NCBI RefSeq assembly: GCF_900105135.1
Contig: NZ_LT629741.1
Location: 558,001-622,000 of the forward strand
Reading direction: 5' to 3'
Length of the DNA: 64,000 nucleotides
Source of the DNA: Gramella sp. MAR_2010_147
GTDB taxonomy: Bacteria; Bacteroidota; Bacteroidia; Flavobacteriales; Flavobacteriaceae
A model generated the notes under the pieces. That model did not search any database, had not been told where the DNA came from, and saw nothing but the letters and a program-made list of their open reading frames with translations. Both the position numbers and the translations under genes were made by a program. Every line of letters starts with the position of its first letter. The stretch's first letter is position 1. Below are positions 56,038-64,000 of the stretch, in pieces.

Positions 56038-57136
56038 TCAATCTTCGTTCCGTTGGCCCATCATCATTAAAAAAGATTTTAGAAAAGCATCAATATCACC
56101 ATTCATAACGTCATCTACATTCCCCGTTTCTTCAGCAGTTCTAACATCTTTTACAAGTTTGTAGGGATGCATCACATAATTTCGAATTTGTGATCCCCAT
56201 TCTATTTTCATCTTAGAATCTTCTATCTCCCTGCGTTGAGCCTGTCTCTTTTGAAGCTCGATCTCAAATAATTGACTCTTCAAAAGCTGCATGGCCTTAT
56301 TCTTATTCTCAAGCTGCGATCTGGTTTCAGAATTCTCTATGACAATTCCCGTAGGGGCGTGACGTAATCTTACGGCGGTTTCAACTTTATTCACATTTTG
56401 CCCTCCGGCACCAGAAGATCTCATGGTCTCCCAACTAAGATCTGATGGATTGATATCTATTTCTATACTATCGTCCACTAAAGGATAGACATATACCGAA
56501 GCAAAAGAAGTGTGTCTTTTCGCATTAGAATCAAATGGTGAAATCCTCACCAAACGATGAACTCCATTCTCACCTTTTAACCAGCCAAAAGCATATTCTC
56601 CTTCAATTTCGAGGGTTACGGTTTTAATACCAGCGACATCACCAGCCTGGTAATTGAGTTCACGAATCTTATATTTTCGCTTTTCAGCCCACATGAGATA
56701 CATTCTCATAAGCATTTCTGCCCAGTCACAGCTTTCAGTTCCACCGGCACCCGCTGTTATTTGAAGAACAGCGCTCATACTATCACCTTCTTCTGATAGC
56801 ATATTTTTGAATTCAAGGTCTTCAATAAGATCTACTGAAGATTTATGTCTCTGCTTAACGTCTTCAGCGCTTGCTTCTTCCTCCTTGTAAAATTCATAGA
56901 TCACTTCAAGGTCCTCCACAAGAGTTTCAGCCTTTTCATAATCTCCAACCCAACTTTTTTCAGAATTCACCTCTCTCATGATCTGTTCGGCCTTTTTTGG
57001 GTCGTTCCAGAAATCAGGAGCAAAGGTTTTCTCCTCCATATTGGTTATTTCAATCTTTTTGGCATCAATGTCAAAGATACCTCCTTAACGCAACCAGGCG
57101 CTCTTTAAGATCTCGTATATTTTCTATTGTAATCAT
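56038..57136 (-). CDS. prfB: Peptide chain release factor 2 with programmed +1 frameshift
   Basis: The gene starts at the ATG at 57136. The first 21 codons end ...LRRYL and are followed by TGA (57073-57071) in zero frame. An internal Shine-Dalgarno-like AGGAGG and the slippery CTT-TGA-C are present at 57085-57070, the classic RF2 autoregulatory frameshift. Slipping +1 on CTT continues as [14 protein letters not shown] and gives a 365-residue protein. It carries the tripeptide SPF ([11 protein letters not shown]) for UAA/UGA recognition and GGQ ([11 protein letters not shown], about 244-246) for hydrolysis. Low RF2 raises frameshifting, so translation controls its own level. Confidence 0.97.
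57070..57085 (-). promoter_or_regulatory. prfB +1 frameshift signal
   Basis: On the coding strand AGGAGG, TAT, CTT, TGA and C follow each other. The Shine-Dalgarno-like AGGAGG, 3 nt upstream of CTT, strains the ribosome and promotes slipping past the UGA stop, as established for E. coli prfB. Confidence 0.95.
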
Positions 57137-57233
57137 TCTTGGTCGATTTGTCGTAAAAATAGAATTAAAGGGAGTTTCGGAAAAGTATTTAACGATTATT
57201 TTATAGTTTTAGAAAGCTTTAAAAACTAACTAA

Positions 57234-59627
57234 ATGCGCACTAATCTATTTATAATTCTGGCAATCAGTATTTCCCTTGTTGCAAATGCTCAATTTCTGG
57301 AAAAAAAGGAGGATTTAAAAAAATATGATGGCTACTTCAATTTTCATTATAACGAAAAAGAAGATGAAATCTACCTGGAAGTAGATAGTCTGGATCAGGA
57401 ATTTTTATACACTCATTTTCTTACTACCGGGATTGGCTCGAACGACATTGGTTTGGATAGAGGACAGCTTGGAGGTACCGCGGTGGTGAAATTTCAGAAA
57501 GCCGGGAATAAATTACTGCTGGTTCAGCCAAATCAGGACTACAGGGCGATCACTAAAAATCAAGCTGAAAAGGAAAGTGTTTCTGAAGCTTTTGCAAAAT
57601 CTGTATTGTTCGGATTTGAGATCAAAGAAACAAAAGACGATACTTATATTATTGATTTCACACCATTTCTAATGCAGGATGCACATGCTGTGTCAGATAA
57701 ACTGAAAAAAGGTGAATATGGAACTTATAAGCTGGAAAAATCAAAAAGTGCTTTAGCGTTAAACCGAACCAAGGCTTTTCCTGAAAATGTGGAATTTGAA
57801 GCAATGCTAACTTTTGAAGGAGATCCCAAGGGCAGAACTATAAATTCAGTCGTACCCGATGCTAAAAATATTAGTGTCACCCAGCATCACTCTTTCGTGA
57901 AATTACCCGATGATAATTATAAGAAGAGAGTATTCGATCCCAGAAGCGGCGCCATCTTTATTTCTTATATGGATTATGCTTCTCCAGTATATGAACCCAT
58001 TAAAAAGCGTTATGCTATAAGGCATCGTTTAGAGAAGAAAGCTCCTGAAGCCGAAATTAGCGAAGCTGTAGAACCTATTGTCTATTACCTGGATCCCGGT
58101 ACTCCGGAACCGGTACGATCGGCATTACTGGAGGGTGCGAAATGGTGGAATCGGGCATTTGAAGAAATAGGTTATGAAAATGCTTTTCAGGTGAAAATGT
58201 TACCGGAAGATGCAGATCCTCTGGATGTAAGATACAATGTGATACAGTGGGTGCACAGATCTACTAGAGGCTGGAGTTATGGAGCCAGTGTGGTAGATCC
58301 AAGAACTGGTGAAATTATTAAAGGTCACGTAAGTCTTGGCAGTTTGAGAATTCGTCAGGATTTTATGATCGCCCAGGCTATGATGAATAGGCCGTTTGCC
58401 GAAAGTGATTTAAATCATGACCCCATGATGGAACTTGCTCTGGCCAGAATTCGTCAATTATCGGCACACGAAGTAGGCCATACCATTGGATTTGCACATA
58501 ATTTTGCTGCCAGTACAGAAGATAGGGCTTCGGTAATGGATTATCCCCATCCTCAGTTTGAACTGGATAATGGTGAAATTAAATTTTCCAATGCTTATGA
58601 TACAGGAATTGGCAAATGGGATAAGGTTACGGTTAATTATAGTTATAGCGATATTCCTGAAGACAGAAATGAAAAGGATTATCTTAATTCGATTTTGGAA
58701 GAAGCGAGAACTGAGGGCCTTATTTTTATTACAGATTCAGATGCTCGAGCATCAGGAGGAGCGAATGCACTGGCTCATTTGTGGGATAATGGGAAGAATG
58801 CAATGGAAGAGCTTGAAAATATTTTAAAGATTAGAAAAAAGGCGATTGAAAATTTTTCAGTCGAAAATATCAGGACTGGTGAAGCTTATTCTGTTTTGGA
58901 AGATGTGTTTGTGCCGCTTTATTTTTTCCATCGTTATCAAACCGAAGCGGCTGTGAAATTAGTTGGCGGACTCCAATATGAATATGCCGTAAAAGGCGGA
59001 AGCAATAAGATCGTAGAACACGTTGATGGGAAAATGCAGGAAAAGGCATTAAAGACTATTTTAAAAACTTTATCTGCTGAAGAGCTTGCTATTCCAGAGG
59101 ATAAATTAGAATTATTCCCTCCACGTGCTTTTGGTTATTCAAGGGACAGAGAATCTTTTAAAAGTAATACCGATGTAGCTTTTGATGCAATGGGAGCTCC
59201 TGCAACAGCAAGTGAGATGACACTCACCTTTCTAATGCACCCGGCAAGAGCAGAAAGACTTATCCAGCAACATAGTTTAAATACTAATTTACCAGGGTTA
59301 GAGTATGTTTTGGATAATATTGTTTCAGAAACTATAAAAGCGAATGTGACTGGAAATTATAAATCAAATGTTCAGAATACGATCAATTTTATTGTTTTTA
59401 AGCATCTTTTGAGTTTGGCTATTAATGAAAAATCCACTCCGTTAGTAAGGGCTATTACCAATGAGAAAATTGACGAACTGTCTAACTGGTTAAAAGGGAA
59501 AGGGGATGTAGTTTCAAAAGAAATGTATAGAACTATAAAAATGTTCAGGGAAAAGCCGGAGGATTTTAAGTTGGAGTTGAATGTTCCAAAGATTCCCGAT
59601 GGTTCACCCATTGGAACCTATCGTTAA
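57234..59627 (+). CDS. Zinc metalloprotease with DUF5117/DUF5118 domains
   Basis: The 797-residue exported protein has a signal peptide (ending VANAQ), then DUF5118/DUF5117-like regions (KYDGYFNFHYNEKEDEIYLEV and YTHFLTTGIGSNDIGLDRGQ) and a metzincin-like zinc site HEVGHTIGFAH (His412, Glu413, His416, His422). A C-terminal helical part follows. It should be a periplasmic or secreted peptidase; no natural substrate is known to me. It lies divergent from prfB, and its 3' end is one base from the transglutaminase gene. Confidence 0.9.
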   Translation: MRTNLFIILAISISLVANAQFLEKKEDLKKYDGYFNFHYNEKEDEIYLEVDSLDQEFLYTHFLTTGIGSNDIGLDRGQLGGTAVVKFQKAGNKLLLVQPNQDYRAITKNQAEKESVSEAFAKSVLFGFEIKETKDDTYIIDFTPFLMQDAHAVSDKLKKGEYGTYKLEKSKSALALNRTKAFPENVEFEAMLTFEGDPKGRTINSVVPDAKNISVTQHHSFVKLPDDNYKKRVFDPRSGAIFISYMDYASPVYEPIKKRYAIRHRLEKKAPEAEISEAVEPIVYYLDPGTPEPVRSALLEGAKWWNRAFEEIGYENAFQVKMLPEDADPLDVRYNVIQWVHRSTRGWSYGASVVDPRTGEIIKGHVSLGSLRIRQDFMIAQAMMNRPFAESDLNHDPMMELALARIRQLSAHEVGHTIGFAHNFAASTEDRASVMDYPHPQFELDNGEIKFSNAYDTGIGKWDKVTVNYSYSDIPEDRNEKDYLNSILEEARTEGLIFITDSDARASGGANALAHLWDNGKNAMEELENILKIRKKAIENFSVENIRTGEAYSVLEDVFVPLYFFHRYQTEAAVKLVGGLQYEYAVKGGSNKIVEHVDGKMQEKALKTILKTLSAEELAIPEDKLELFPPRAFGYSRDRESFKSNTDVAFDAMGAPATASEMTLTFLMHPARAERLIQQHSLNTNLPGLEYVLDNIVSETIKANVTGNYKSNVQNTINFIVFKHLLSLAINEKSTPLVRAITNEKIDELSNWLKGKGDVVSKEMYRTIKMFREKPEDFKLELNVPKIPDGSPIGTYR

Positions 59628-60485
59628 TTATTGCTGTTGTTGTTGCTGTGCAGAAACCGATACAGTATATTCGGTTTCGTTCTTGCCAGAAGAAAAAACC
59701 ACACCTTTTAGTGGTGGACAATCTGAATAGTCTTTTCCGTGAGCTACTTTAATGTGGTTTTCAGCCGCAATTAGATTATTTGTAGGATCAAATCCTACCC
59801 ATCCGCTATCGGGCAGGCAGCATTCCACCCATGCATGCATTTGTGAGTCTCCAAAATAACCGTTCCCCTGATGCAAATAACCTGATACGTACCTGGAAGG
59901 AATTCCGAATTGTTTAGCTATGGCGATAAACAGATGTGTAAAATCCTGGCAAACTCCCTGTTTAATTTCAAGAATATGATTCAAATCGGTATCAATGTCG
60001 GTAACGTTCGCTTTAAAAGTGAATTCATTTTTTATCCATGAATTCAAATTTTGCAGATTTTCCAACAGGCTAATTTTTTCATCAAACTGAAAATCTACTT
60101 TTTGATGCAAGGTGGTTAAATCGGTTTGGCGAAGAAACACATCGTTGCCAGCCATAAATTCCAGTGACCTTAAGTGTTGATATTCGGTTTCTGAAAACCC
60201 TTGAGTAAGCTTTTCAAAGATGTTCACTACTTTTTTTGTAAGATGAAAGTTGGCAGTGAATTCTATTTCTTCAAAAGCTGCCCTGGTTCTAATTCTGTAG
60301 GTTCTAAAATCATAGCCATTAATAGAATTTTCAACAGGGATATTTAAGGAATTACTGAAGTTGTCTGCTATCAATTCCTGAGATTCATTATCTTCCGGAA
60401 TGATCAAAAACTGCCAAAGAGCACCACTGGTCTGATTTTCATAGGTGTTTTTTGCCGTATAATTTATTTTATAGTCCAGATTCAT
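59628..60485 (-). CDS. Transglutaminase-like cysteine peptidase/amidase with polyglutamine tail
   Basis: The 285-residue protein has an N-terminal beta domain typical of this family (YKINYTAKNTYENQ) and a transglutaminase core with the triad in QGVCQDFTHLF (Cys about 179-180), MHAWVECCLP and GFDPTNN. The C-terminus ends in AQQQQQQ, encoded by CAA/CAG codons, a potentially variable triplet run. I start at the ATG at 60485; 60488 would be a GTG. It is the last gene of a conserved cluster with an alpha-E protein and a circularly permuted ATP-grasp protein, thought to make or process a peptide-like bond; the product is unknown. Confidence 0.88.
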   Translation of the reverse strand: MNLDYKINYTAKNTYENQTSGALWQFLIIPEDNESQELIADNFSNSLNIPVENSINGYDFRTYRIRTRAAFEEIEFTANFHLTKKVVNIFEKLTQGFSETEYQHLRSLEFMAGNDVFLRQTDLTTLHQKVDFQFDEKISLLENLQNLNSWIKNEFTFKANVTDIDTDLNHILEIKQGVCQDFTHLFIAIAKQFGIPSRYVSGYLHQGNGYFGDSQMHAWVECCLPDSGWVGFDPTNNLIAAENHIKVAHGKDYSDCPPLKGVVFSSGKNETEYTVSVSAQQQQQQ

Positions 60486-60527
60486 CACAGAAATTTAAGA
60501 GCTTCAAATTAAGTCCATTTTCATGAA

Positions 60528-61472
60528 TTAATAATTAAAATATTCGGTTTGTAGCTTAAGGCCAATGTTATTTAGATCGTCCAGAATATTTTCAATAAAC
60601 GATTGCAGGTCACTTTCAATTTCTTCGATGACTTTATATTGGTATTTGGCTCTTACTTTTCCTATTAAAAAGGCGGAGGAGTGTTTAGAAGGATGTTTTT
60701 CAGTACTGAGCACCATAATATGTTTGCAAACTTCGTTCAAACTATTCATTACAGATCTTGGGCAATCTGTATTTAAAATTAAAAATTCCAGGGTAGTAAT
60801 GCTGGTGGGAGTTTGCCTGTAGAATCTTCTCATCATATCGTAAGATTCTGCACATTTCAAAAGGGTAGTCCATTCGTAACTATTCTTAAGGGTATCTCCA
60901 TAACTTCCCTGCGCAATTACCGCATCCTTGAATTTGGAATTTATGATCCGGATGATCTGTGTAGCTCTTTCAATATTAATTCCCAACATAATAATGGCAT
61001 AAACTTCATCATGTAGTAAGGTGCCTCTAATTTTACCTCTCAAAACCGAAGTACTTTCGGCTACCTGAACCGTAAAATCATAGAGGCCTCTTTTAAGAAA
61101 ATTATCAACTGGATAGTTGAGTACAAAATGATAGAATTTATTAATAGATTCATATAATTCCGTAGAAATGAGATCTCGTGCGCTATTTGCATTTTCCCGG
61201 GCGAGCTTTACATAGTTAATAATAGAAAAAGATTTCTCCGGATTCAGGCCAATATCGTATAATACCTCTGCTTCTTTAAGCTCAGCTTCTGTTCGGCTAA
61301 AATCATCAGCCATGAAAAGCATAGACTGAAGAACAAATTGACGGTTTTGAGAAAGTTCATTTGGAGCGTCCAGGGACGCAAAATAATTCACGTTTAAATA
61401 TCTGGCTATATGCTCTGAACGTTCTATATATCTCCCCATCCAAAATAAATTATTGGCTACTCGTGCTAACAT
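60528..61472 (-). CDS. Alpha-E domain protein
   Basis: The 314-residue, all-helical protein starts with the family signature MLARVANNLFWMGRYIERSEHIARYL and has later segments SILRGKIRGTLLHDE-like (here VLRGKIRGTLLHDEV) and TTLEFLILNTDCPRSV. Alpha-E proteins occur almost always with a circularly permuted ATP-grasp enzyme and a transglutaminase, as here (3 nt after the ATP-grasp gene, 39 nt before the transglutaminase). They are proposed to take part in peptide-bond-type ligation, but the biochemical role is unproven. Confidence 0.92.
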   Translation of the reverse strand: MLARVANNLFWMGRYIERSEHIARYLNVNYFASLDAPNELSQNRQFVLQSMLFMADDFSRTEAELKEAEVLYDIGLNPEKSFSIINYVKLARENANSARDLISTELYESINKFYHFVLNYPVDNFLKRGLYDFTVQVAESTSVLRGKIRGTLLHDEVYAIIMLGINIERATQIIRIINSKFKDAVIAQGSYGDTLKNSYEWTTLLKCAESYDMMRRFYRQTPTSITTLEFLILNTDCPRSVMNSLNEVCKHIMVLSTEKHPSKHSSAFLIGKVRAKYQYKVIEEIESDLQSFIENILDDLNNIGLKLQTEYFNY

Positions 61473-61475
61473 AAA

Positions 61476-62948
61476 CTATTTATTGTTTTTTAGAACCCAG
61501 GTGTCTTTGGAACCTCCACCCTGAGAAGAATTAACGATTAAATTTCCCTTTTTGAGAGCTACTCTGGTGAGCCCTCCTTTAAGTACAAAATCTTTGTCTG
61601 CACCCAATAACGTAAATGTTCTTAGGTCTACATGTCTTGGCTCGAAACACTCATTGTCCTCTATATAAGTGGGATGAACCGAAAGTGACATGATGGGCTG
61701 AGCTATGTATTTTCTGGGACTTGCTTTAACTGTTTCCCTTACTTCTTCAATTTCTTCCGGTATAAGTCGGTTTCCTATGGAAATCCCATATCCGCCGGCT
61801 TCATCTACAGGTTTGATCACGAGATTTGAAATATTCTCAAGAACATATTTTAACTCATCAGGCCTACTGCAATGATAGGTAGGAACATTGTTTAAAATAG
61901 GTTCCTCATTAAGATAATACTTAATAATTTCTGGCATATAGGTGTAAATGGCTTTATCATCGGCTACCCCCGTTCCCGGTGCATTCACAAGACAAACATG
62001 ACCTTTTTTATAAGCGGCCATTAGGCCGGGAACACCTAGCGCAGAGTCTGGCTTAAACTCTAATGGATCTAAAAATTGATCATCTATACGTCTGTAAATA
62101 ACATCTACCTTTTGGGGCCCGTTGATGGTTTTCATATAGACGAAATCATTTTTAATAAAAAGATCACCTCCTTCAACCAACTCAACTCCCATGGCTTTCG
62201 CGAGATAAGAATGTTCGTAATATGCTGAATTATAAATACCGGGAGTAATTACCACGCAATTAGGCACATCAACACCCTGTGGCTTCACACTTTCCAGAAT
62301 TTCCAGCAGATTTTCAGCATAATTGGTCACCGAGTACGCCTGGTAATGATTAAAAACACCAAAAAGTGCTCTTTTTAAGGCTGTTCTATTGCATACCACA
62401 TAACTTACTCCAGATGGGCATCGAATGTTATCTTCCAGCACATAATACTTACCGTCAGAATGCTTGATGAGATCGGTTCCGGAAATATGGTTGTAGATGC
62501 CTCCAGGGGGATTAAATCCGTTCATTTGATCCAGATAGTTCACCGAAGAACTAATAAGATCTAAAGGTACGATTCCCTCTTTAATAATATTTTTATCGTG
62601 ATAGAGGTCGCGTAAAAATTCGTTTAAAGCTTTACTTCTCTGGAGTACACCTTTTTCAATCAGTTCCCATTCTTCTGAATCAATAATTCGCGGGAATAGA
62701 TCGAAAGGAAAAATTTTCTCTTTGATTTCATGATCTCCATAAACTTGAAACGTAATTCCCTGATTGAAAAAAGAGGCTTTGGCTTTATTATTTAATCTGC
62801 CAAAATCCCGAGCAGAATGTTCACTATAAAGATCGAATAAGGTTTTATAGGTTTCCCTTACGTTATCATTTTCATCAAAGATTTCGTCATAAAGTTTAGG
62901 GTCACGGTTATAAGATCTAAAAGTGGGATTTTCACTGGAGTTTTTCAT
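61476..62948 (-). CDS. Circularly permuted type 2 ATP-grasp protein
   Basis: The 490-residue protein has the family pattern: YDEIFDENDNVRETYKTLF, then RIIDSEEWELIEKGVLQRSKALNEFL, DNIRCPSGVSYVVCNRTALKR and the nucleotide-binding VIKPVDEAGGYGISIG. It should ligate a carboxylate to an amine with ATP. I start at the ATG at 62948 (MKNSSEN), since the in-frame extension to 62993 crosses a 20-bp palindrome at 62956-62975. It leads the operon with alpha-E and transglutaminase genes. Confidence 0.92.
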   Translation of the reverse strand: MKNSSENPTFRSYNRDPKLYDEIFDENDNVRETYKTLFDLYSEHSARDFGRLNNKAKASFFNQGITFQVYGDHEIKEKIFPFDLFPRIIDSEEWELIEKGVLQRSKALNEFLRDLYHDKNIIKEGIVPLDLISSSVNYLDQMNGFNPPGGIYNHISGTDLIKHSDGKYYVLEDNIRCPSGVSYVVCNRTALKRALFGVFNHYQAYSVTNYAENLLEILESVKPQGVDVPNCVVITPGIYNSAYYEHSYLAKAMGVELVEGGDLFIKNDFVYMKTINGPQKVDVIYRRIDDQFLDPLEFKPDSALGVPGLMAAYKKGHVCLVNAPGTGVADDKAIYTYMPEIIKYYLNEEPILNNVPTYHCSRPDELKYVLENISNLVIKPVDEAGGYGISIGNRLIPEEIEEVRETVKASPRKYIAQPIMSLSVHPTYIEDNECFEPRHVDLRTFTLLGADKDFVLKGGLTRVALKKGNLIVNSSQGGGSKDTWVLKNNK

Positions 62949-62955
62949 GAATATG

Positions 62956-62975
62956 ATTTGTATTAAAATACAAAT
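62956..62975. promoter_or_regulatory. Perfect palindrome, candidate operator of the ATP-grasp operon
   Basis: ATTTGTATT and AATACAAAT flank a central AA (62956-62975), 8 nt upstream of the ATP-grasp ATG. The symmetry fits a dimeric regulator binding over the start region. It could also be a chance AT-rich dyad. Confidence 0.45.
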
Positions 62976-63143
62976 TAATCCACTGGAATTCATTCATTTA
63001 AACAAAACATTGTGAATTATATTGAATTCTAAATATGTCCTTAGTGATTTTTTTACTCGTAAATACTGAGAAATATTATTGAATCTGGAATAGAGAAAAG
63101 AATCTTTAAGTTTTTACCTTAGCGTTCAGTAAATTTTTTTAGA

Positions 63144-64000
63144 ATGAAAGAGATAGATCTTAGAAGTGATACGGTTACCAGGCCAACTAAAGGAATGTTG
63201 CAGGCTATCATGTCTGCGGAAGTTGGTGATGATGTATATAAAGAGGATCCAACGATTAATAAGCTGGAGAAGAAACTTGCAGAAATGTTCGGGAAAGACG
63301 AAGCCTTGTTTTTTCCAACAGGAAGTATGGCAAACCAGGCGGCTATAAAACTTCATACACAGCCGGGAGAACAGTTGATTTGTGATAAATGGGCCCATGT
63401 TTACAATTATGAAGGCGGGGGAGTTTCTTTTAATAGCGGTGTTTCCTGTAAACTGGTAGATGGAGACCGGGGAATGATCACTGCTGAACAGGTGGAAGAA
63501 AACATTAATCCTCCAGACTTTTATCATAGTCCGTTAACAACTTTAGTTTGTCTTGAAAACACGACCAATAAAGGAGGAGGTGCCTGTTATGATCTTGAAG
63601 AAGTTAAGAAGATAAGACAGGTTTGCAACCAAAATGAACTTGGATTTCATCTGGATGGTGCAAGACTTTTTAATGCGCTGGTTAAGACGGGCGAGAGTCC
63701 AAAGGATTATGGTAAGCTTTTCGATACCATATCAGTTTGTCTGTCCAAGGGGCTGGGCACACCAATGGGATCTGTATTAATTGGTGATAGCCGACTTATG
63801 AAAAATGCAATTAGAGTAAGAAAAGTTCTGGGTGGCGGAATGCGCCAGGTAGGATTTATGGCTGCAGCCGGTATTTATGCGCTGGATAATCACCTGGAAA
63901 AACTTAAGAAGGATAATGAAAGAGCATTGGAAATTTCAAATTTTCTAAAAAATCAGGCGTATGTTAAAAGAGTAGAGCCTACAGAGACCAATATAGTTAT
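63144..64000 (+). CDS. ltaE: Low-specificity L-threonine aldolase (C-terminus beyond window)
   Basis: From the ATG at 63144 the first 285 codons are visible. The protein matches beta-eliminating lyase/threonine aldolase: IDLRSDTVTRPTKGM, VGDDVYKEDPTINKLE, FFPTGSMANQAAI, FHLDGARLFNAL and the PLP-binding CLSKGLGTPMGSVL with Lys202. It cleaves L-threonine or L-allo-threonine to glycine and acetaldehyde. The gene continues past the window. No clear promoter was found upstream; TACCTTAG near 63115-63122 is a one-mismatch TAnnTTTG candidate. Confidence 0.95.
   Translation, partial: MKEIDLRSDTVTRPTKGMLQAIMSAEVGDDVYKEDPTINKLEKKLAEMFGKDEALFFPTGSMANQAAIKLHTQPGEQLICDKWAHVYNYEGGGVSFNSGVSCKLVDGDRGMITAEQVEENINPPDFYHSPLTTLVCLENTTNKGGGACYDLEEVKKIRQVCNQNELGFHLDGARLFNALVKTGESPKDYGKLFDTISVCLSKGLGTPMGSVLIGDSRLMKNAIRVRKVLGGGMRQVGFMAAAGIYALDNHLEKLKKDNERALEISNFLKNQAYVKRVEPTETNIV

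Noticed and set aside
57071..57073. In-frame stop suggesting a prfB pseudogene
   Set aside because: The stop lies in the established RF2 frameshift context and the downstream frame is intact with GGQ and SPF.

Overview
The window looks like a chromosomal segment of a marine-type Flavobacteriaceae (Bacteroidota), broadly Gramella/Christiangramia-like; the genus is a guess. The reasons are AT-rich DNA, promoters of the Bacteroidota type (a TAnnTTTG box), giant repeat-rich surface proteins with a type IX secretion system (T9SS) type B sorting domain, a PorP/SprF and PorE-like pair, DUF2911, DUF3822 and DUF5117 family proteins, and a CarboxypepD_reg-type TonB-dependent receptor. No tRNA, rRNA, CRISPR array, insertion sequence or prophage was seen.

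Layout. Positions 1-7387 hold the N-terminal 2,462 codons of a giant minus-strand adhesin with 32 near-identical 51-residue repeats (153 bp) flanked by divergent copies. Positions 8050-18476 form a minus-strand operon: a 2,546-residue T9SS type B adhesin, a PorP/SprF-type outer-membrane protein and a PorE-like OmpA lipoprotein-type protein. The two adhesins have long 5' leaders (about 370-385 nt to the first shared block) that share at least two sequence blocks at matching distances from the start codon. Positions 19090-23236 are a plus-strand operon (pdxH, SixA-like phosphatase, ppk1, ppx). Positions 23233-25754 carry miaE and dnaX on the minus strand, followed by the RNase P RNA gene at 25869-26178.

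Positions 26180-29408 are a minus-strand group (GH16 glucanase, STAS-like protein, rsmD, DUF3822 protein, membrane-anchored hypothetical). A RecD-like helicase and kdsB follow on the plus strand (29533-31741). A minus-strand operon of SRPBCC protein, SDR-like protein and photolyase (31738-34258) lies behind a 10-bp inverted repeat. Then come a DUF2911 protein and a REP-like intergenic element. Positions 35387-40653 form an operon of PIG-L deacetylase, a 35-residue membrane peptide, a sodium:solute symporter and a Gfo/Idh oxidoreductase, tightly coupled by overlapping stop and start codons.

Positions 40724-44948 are a housekeeping and envelope operon (DUF2520, kdsC, UbiA, maf, lipoprotein, MscS). 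ccsBA (45077-48280) is a fused cytochrome c maturation protein. An AraC regulator, a di-iron MBL protein, fumC, a lipoprotein, a 58-residue membrane protein and a TonB-dependent receptor follow. Positions 55251-57136 hold a Spy-like protein, arsC and prfB with its programmed +1 frameshift. A large zinc metalloprotease (57234-59627) precedes the transglutaminase, alpha-E and circularly permuted ATP-grasp cluster (59628-62948). The window ends inside an L-threonine aldolase gene.

The observations I consider most worth a second look are the homologous leaders of the two adhesin genes, the 35-residue membrane peptide coupled to the symporter, the inverted repeat in front of the photolyase operon whose SDR lacks its catalytic tyrosine, and the higher-order structure of the 153-bp array.
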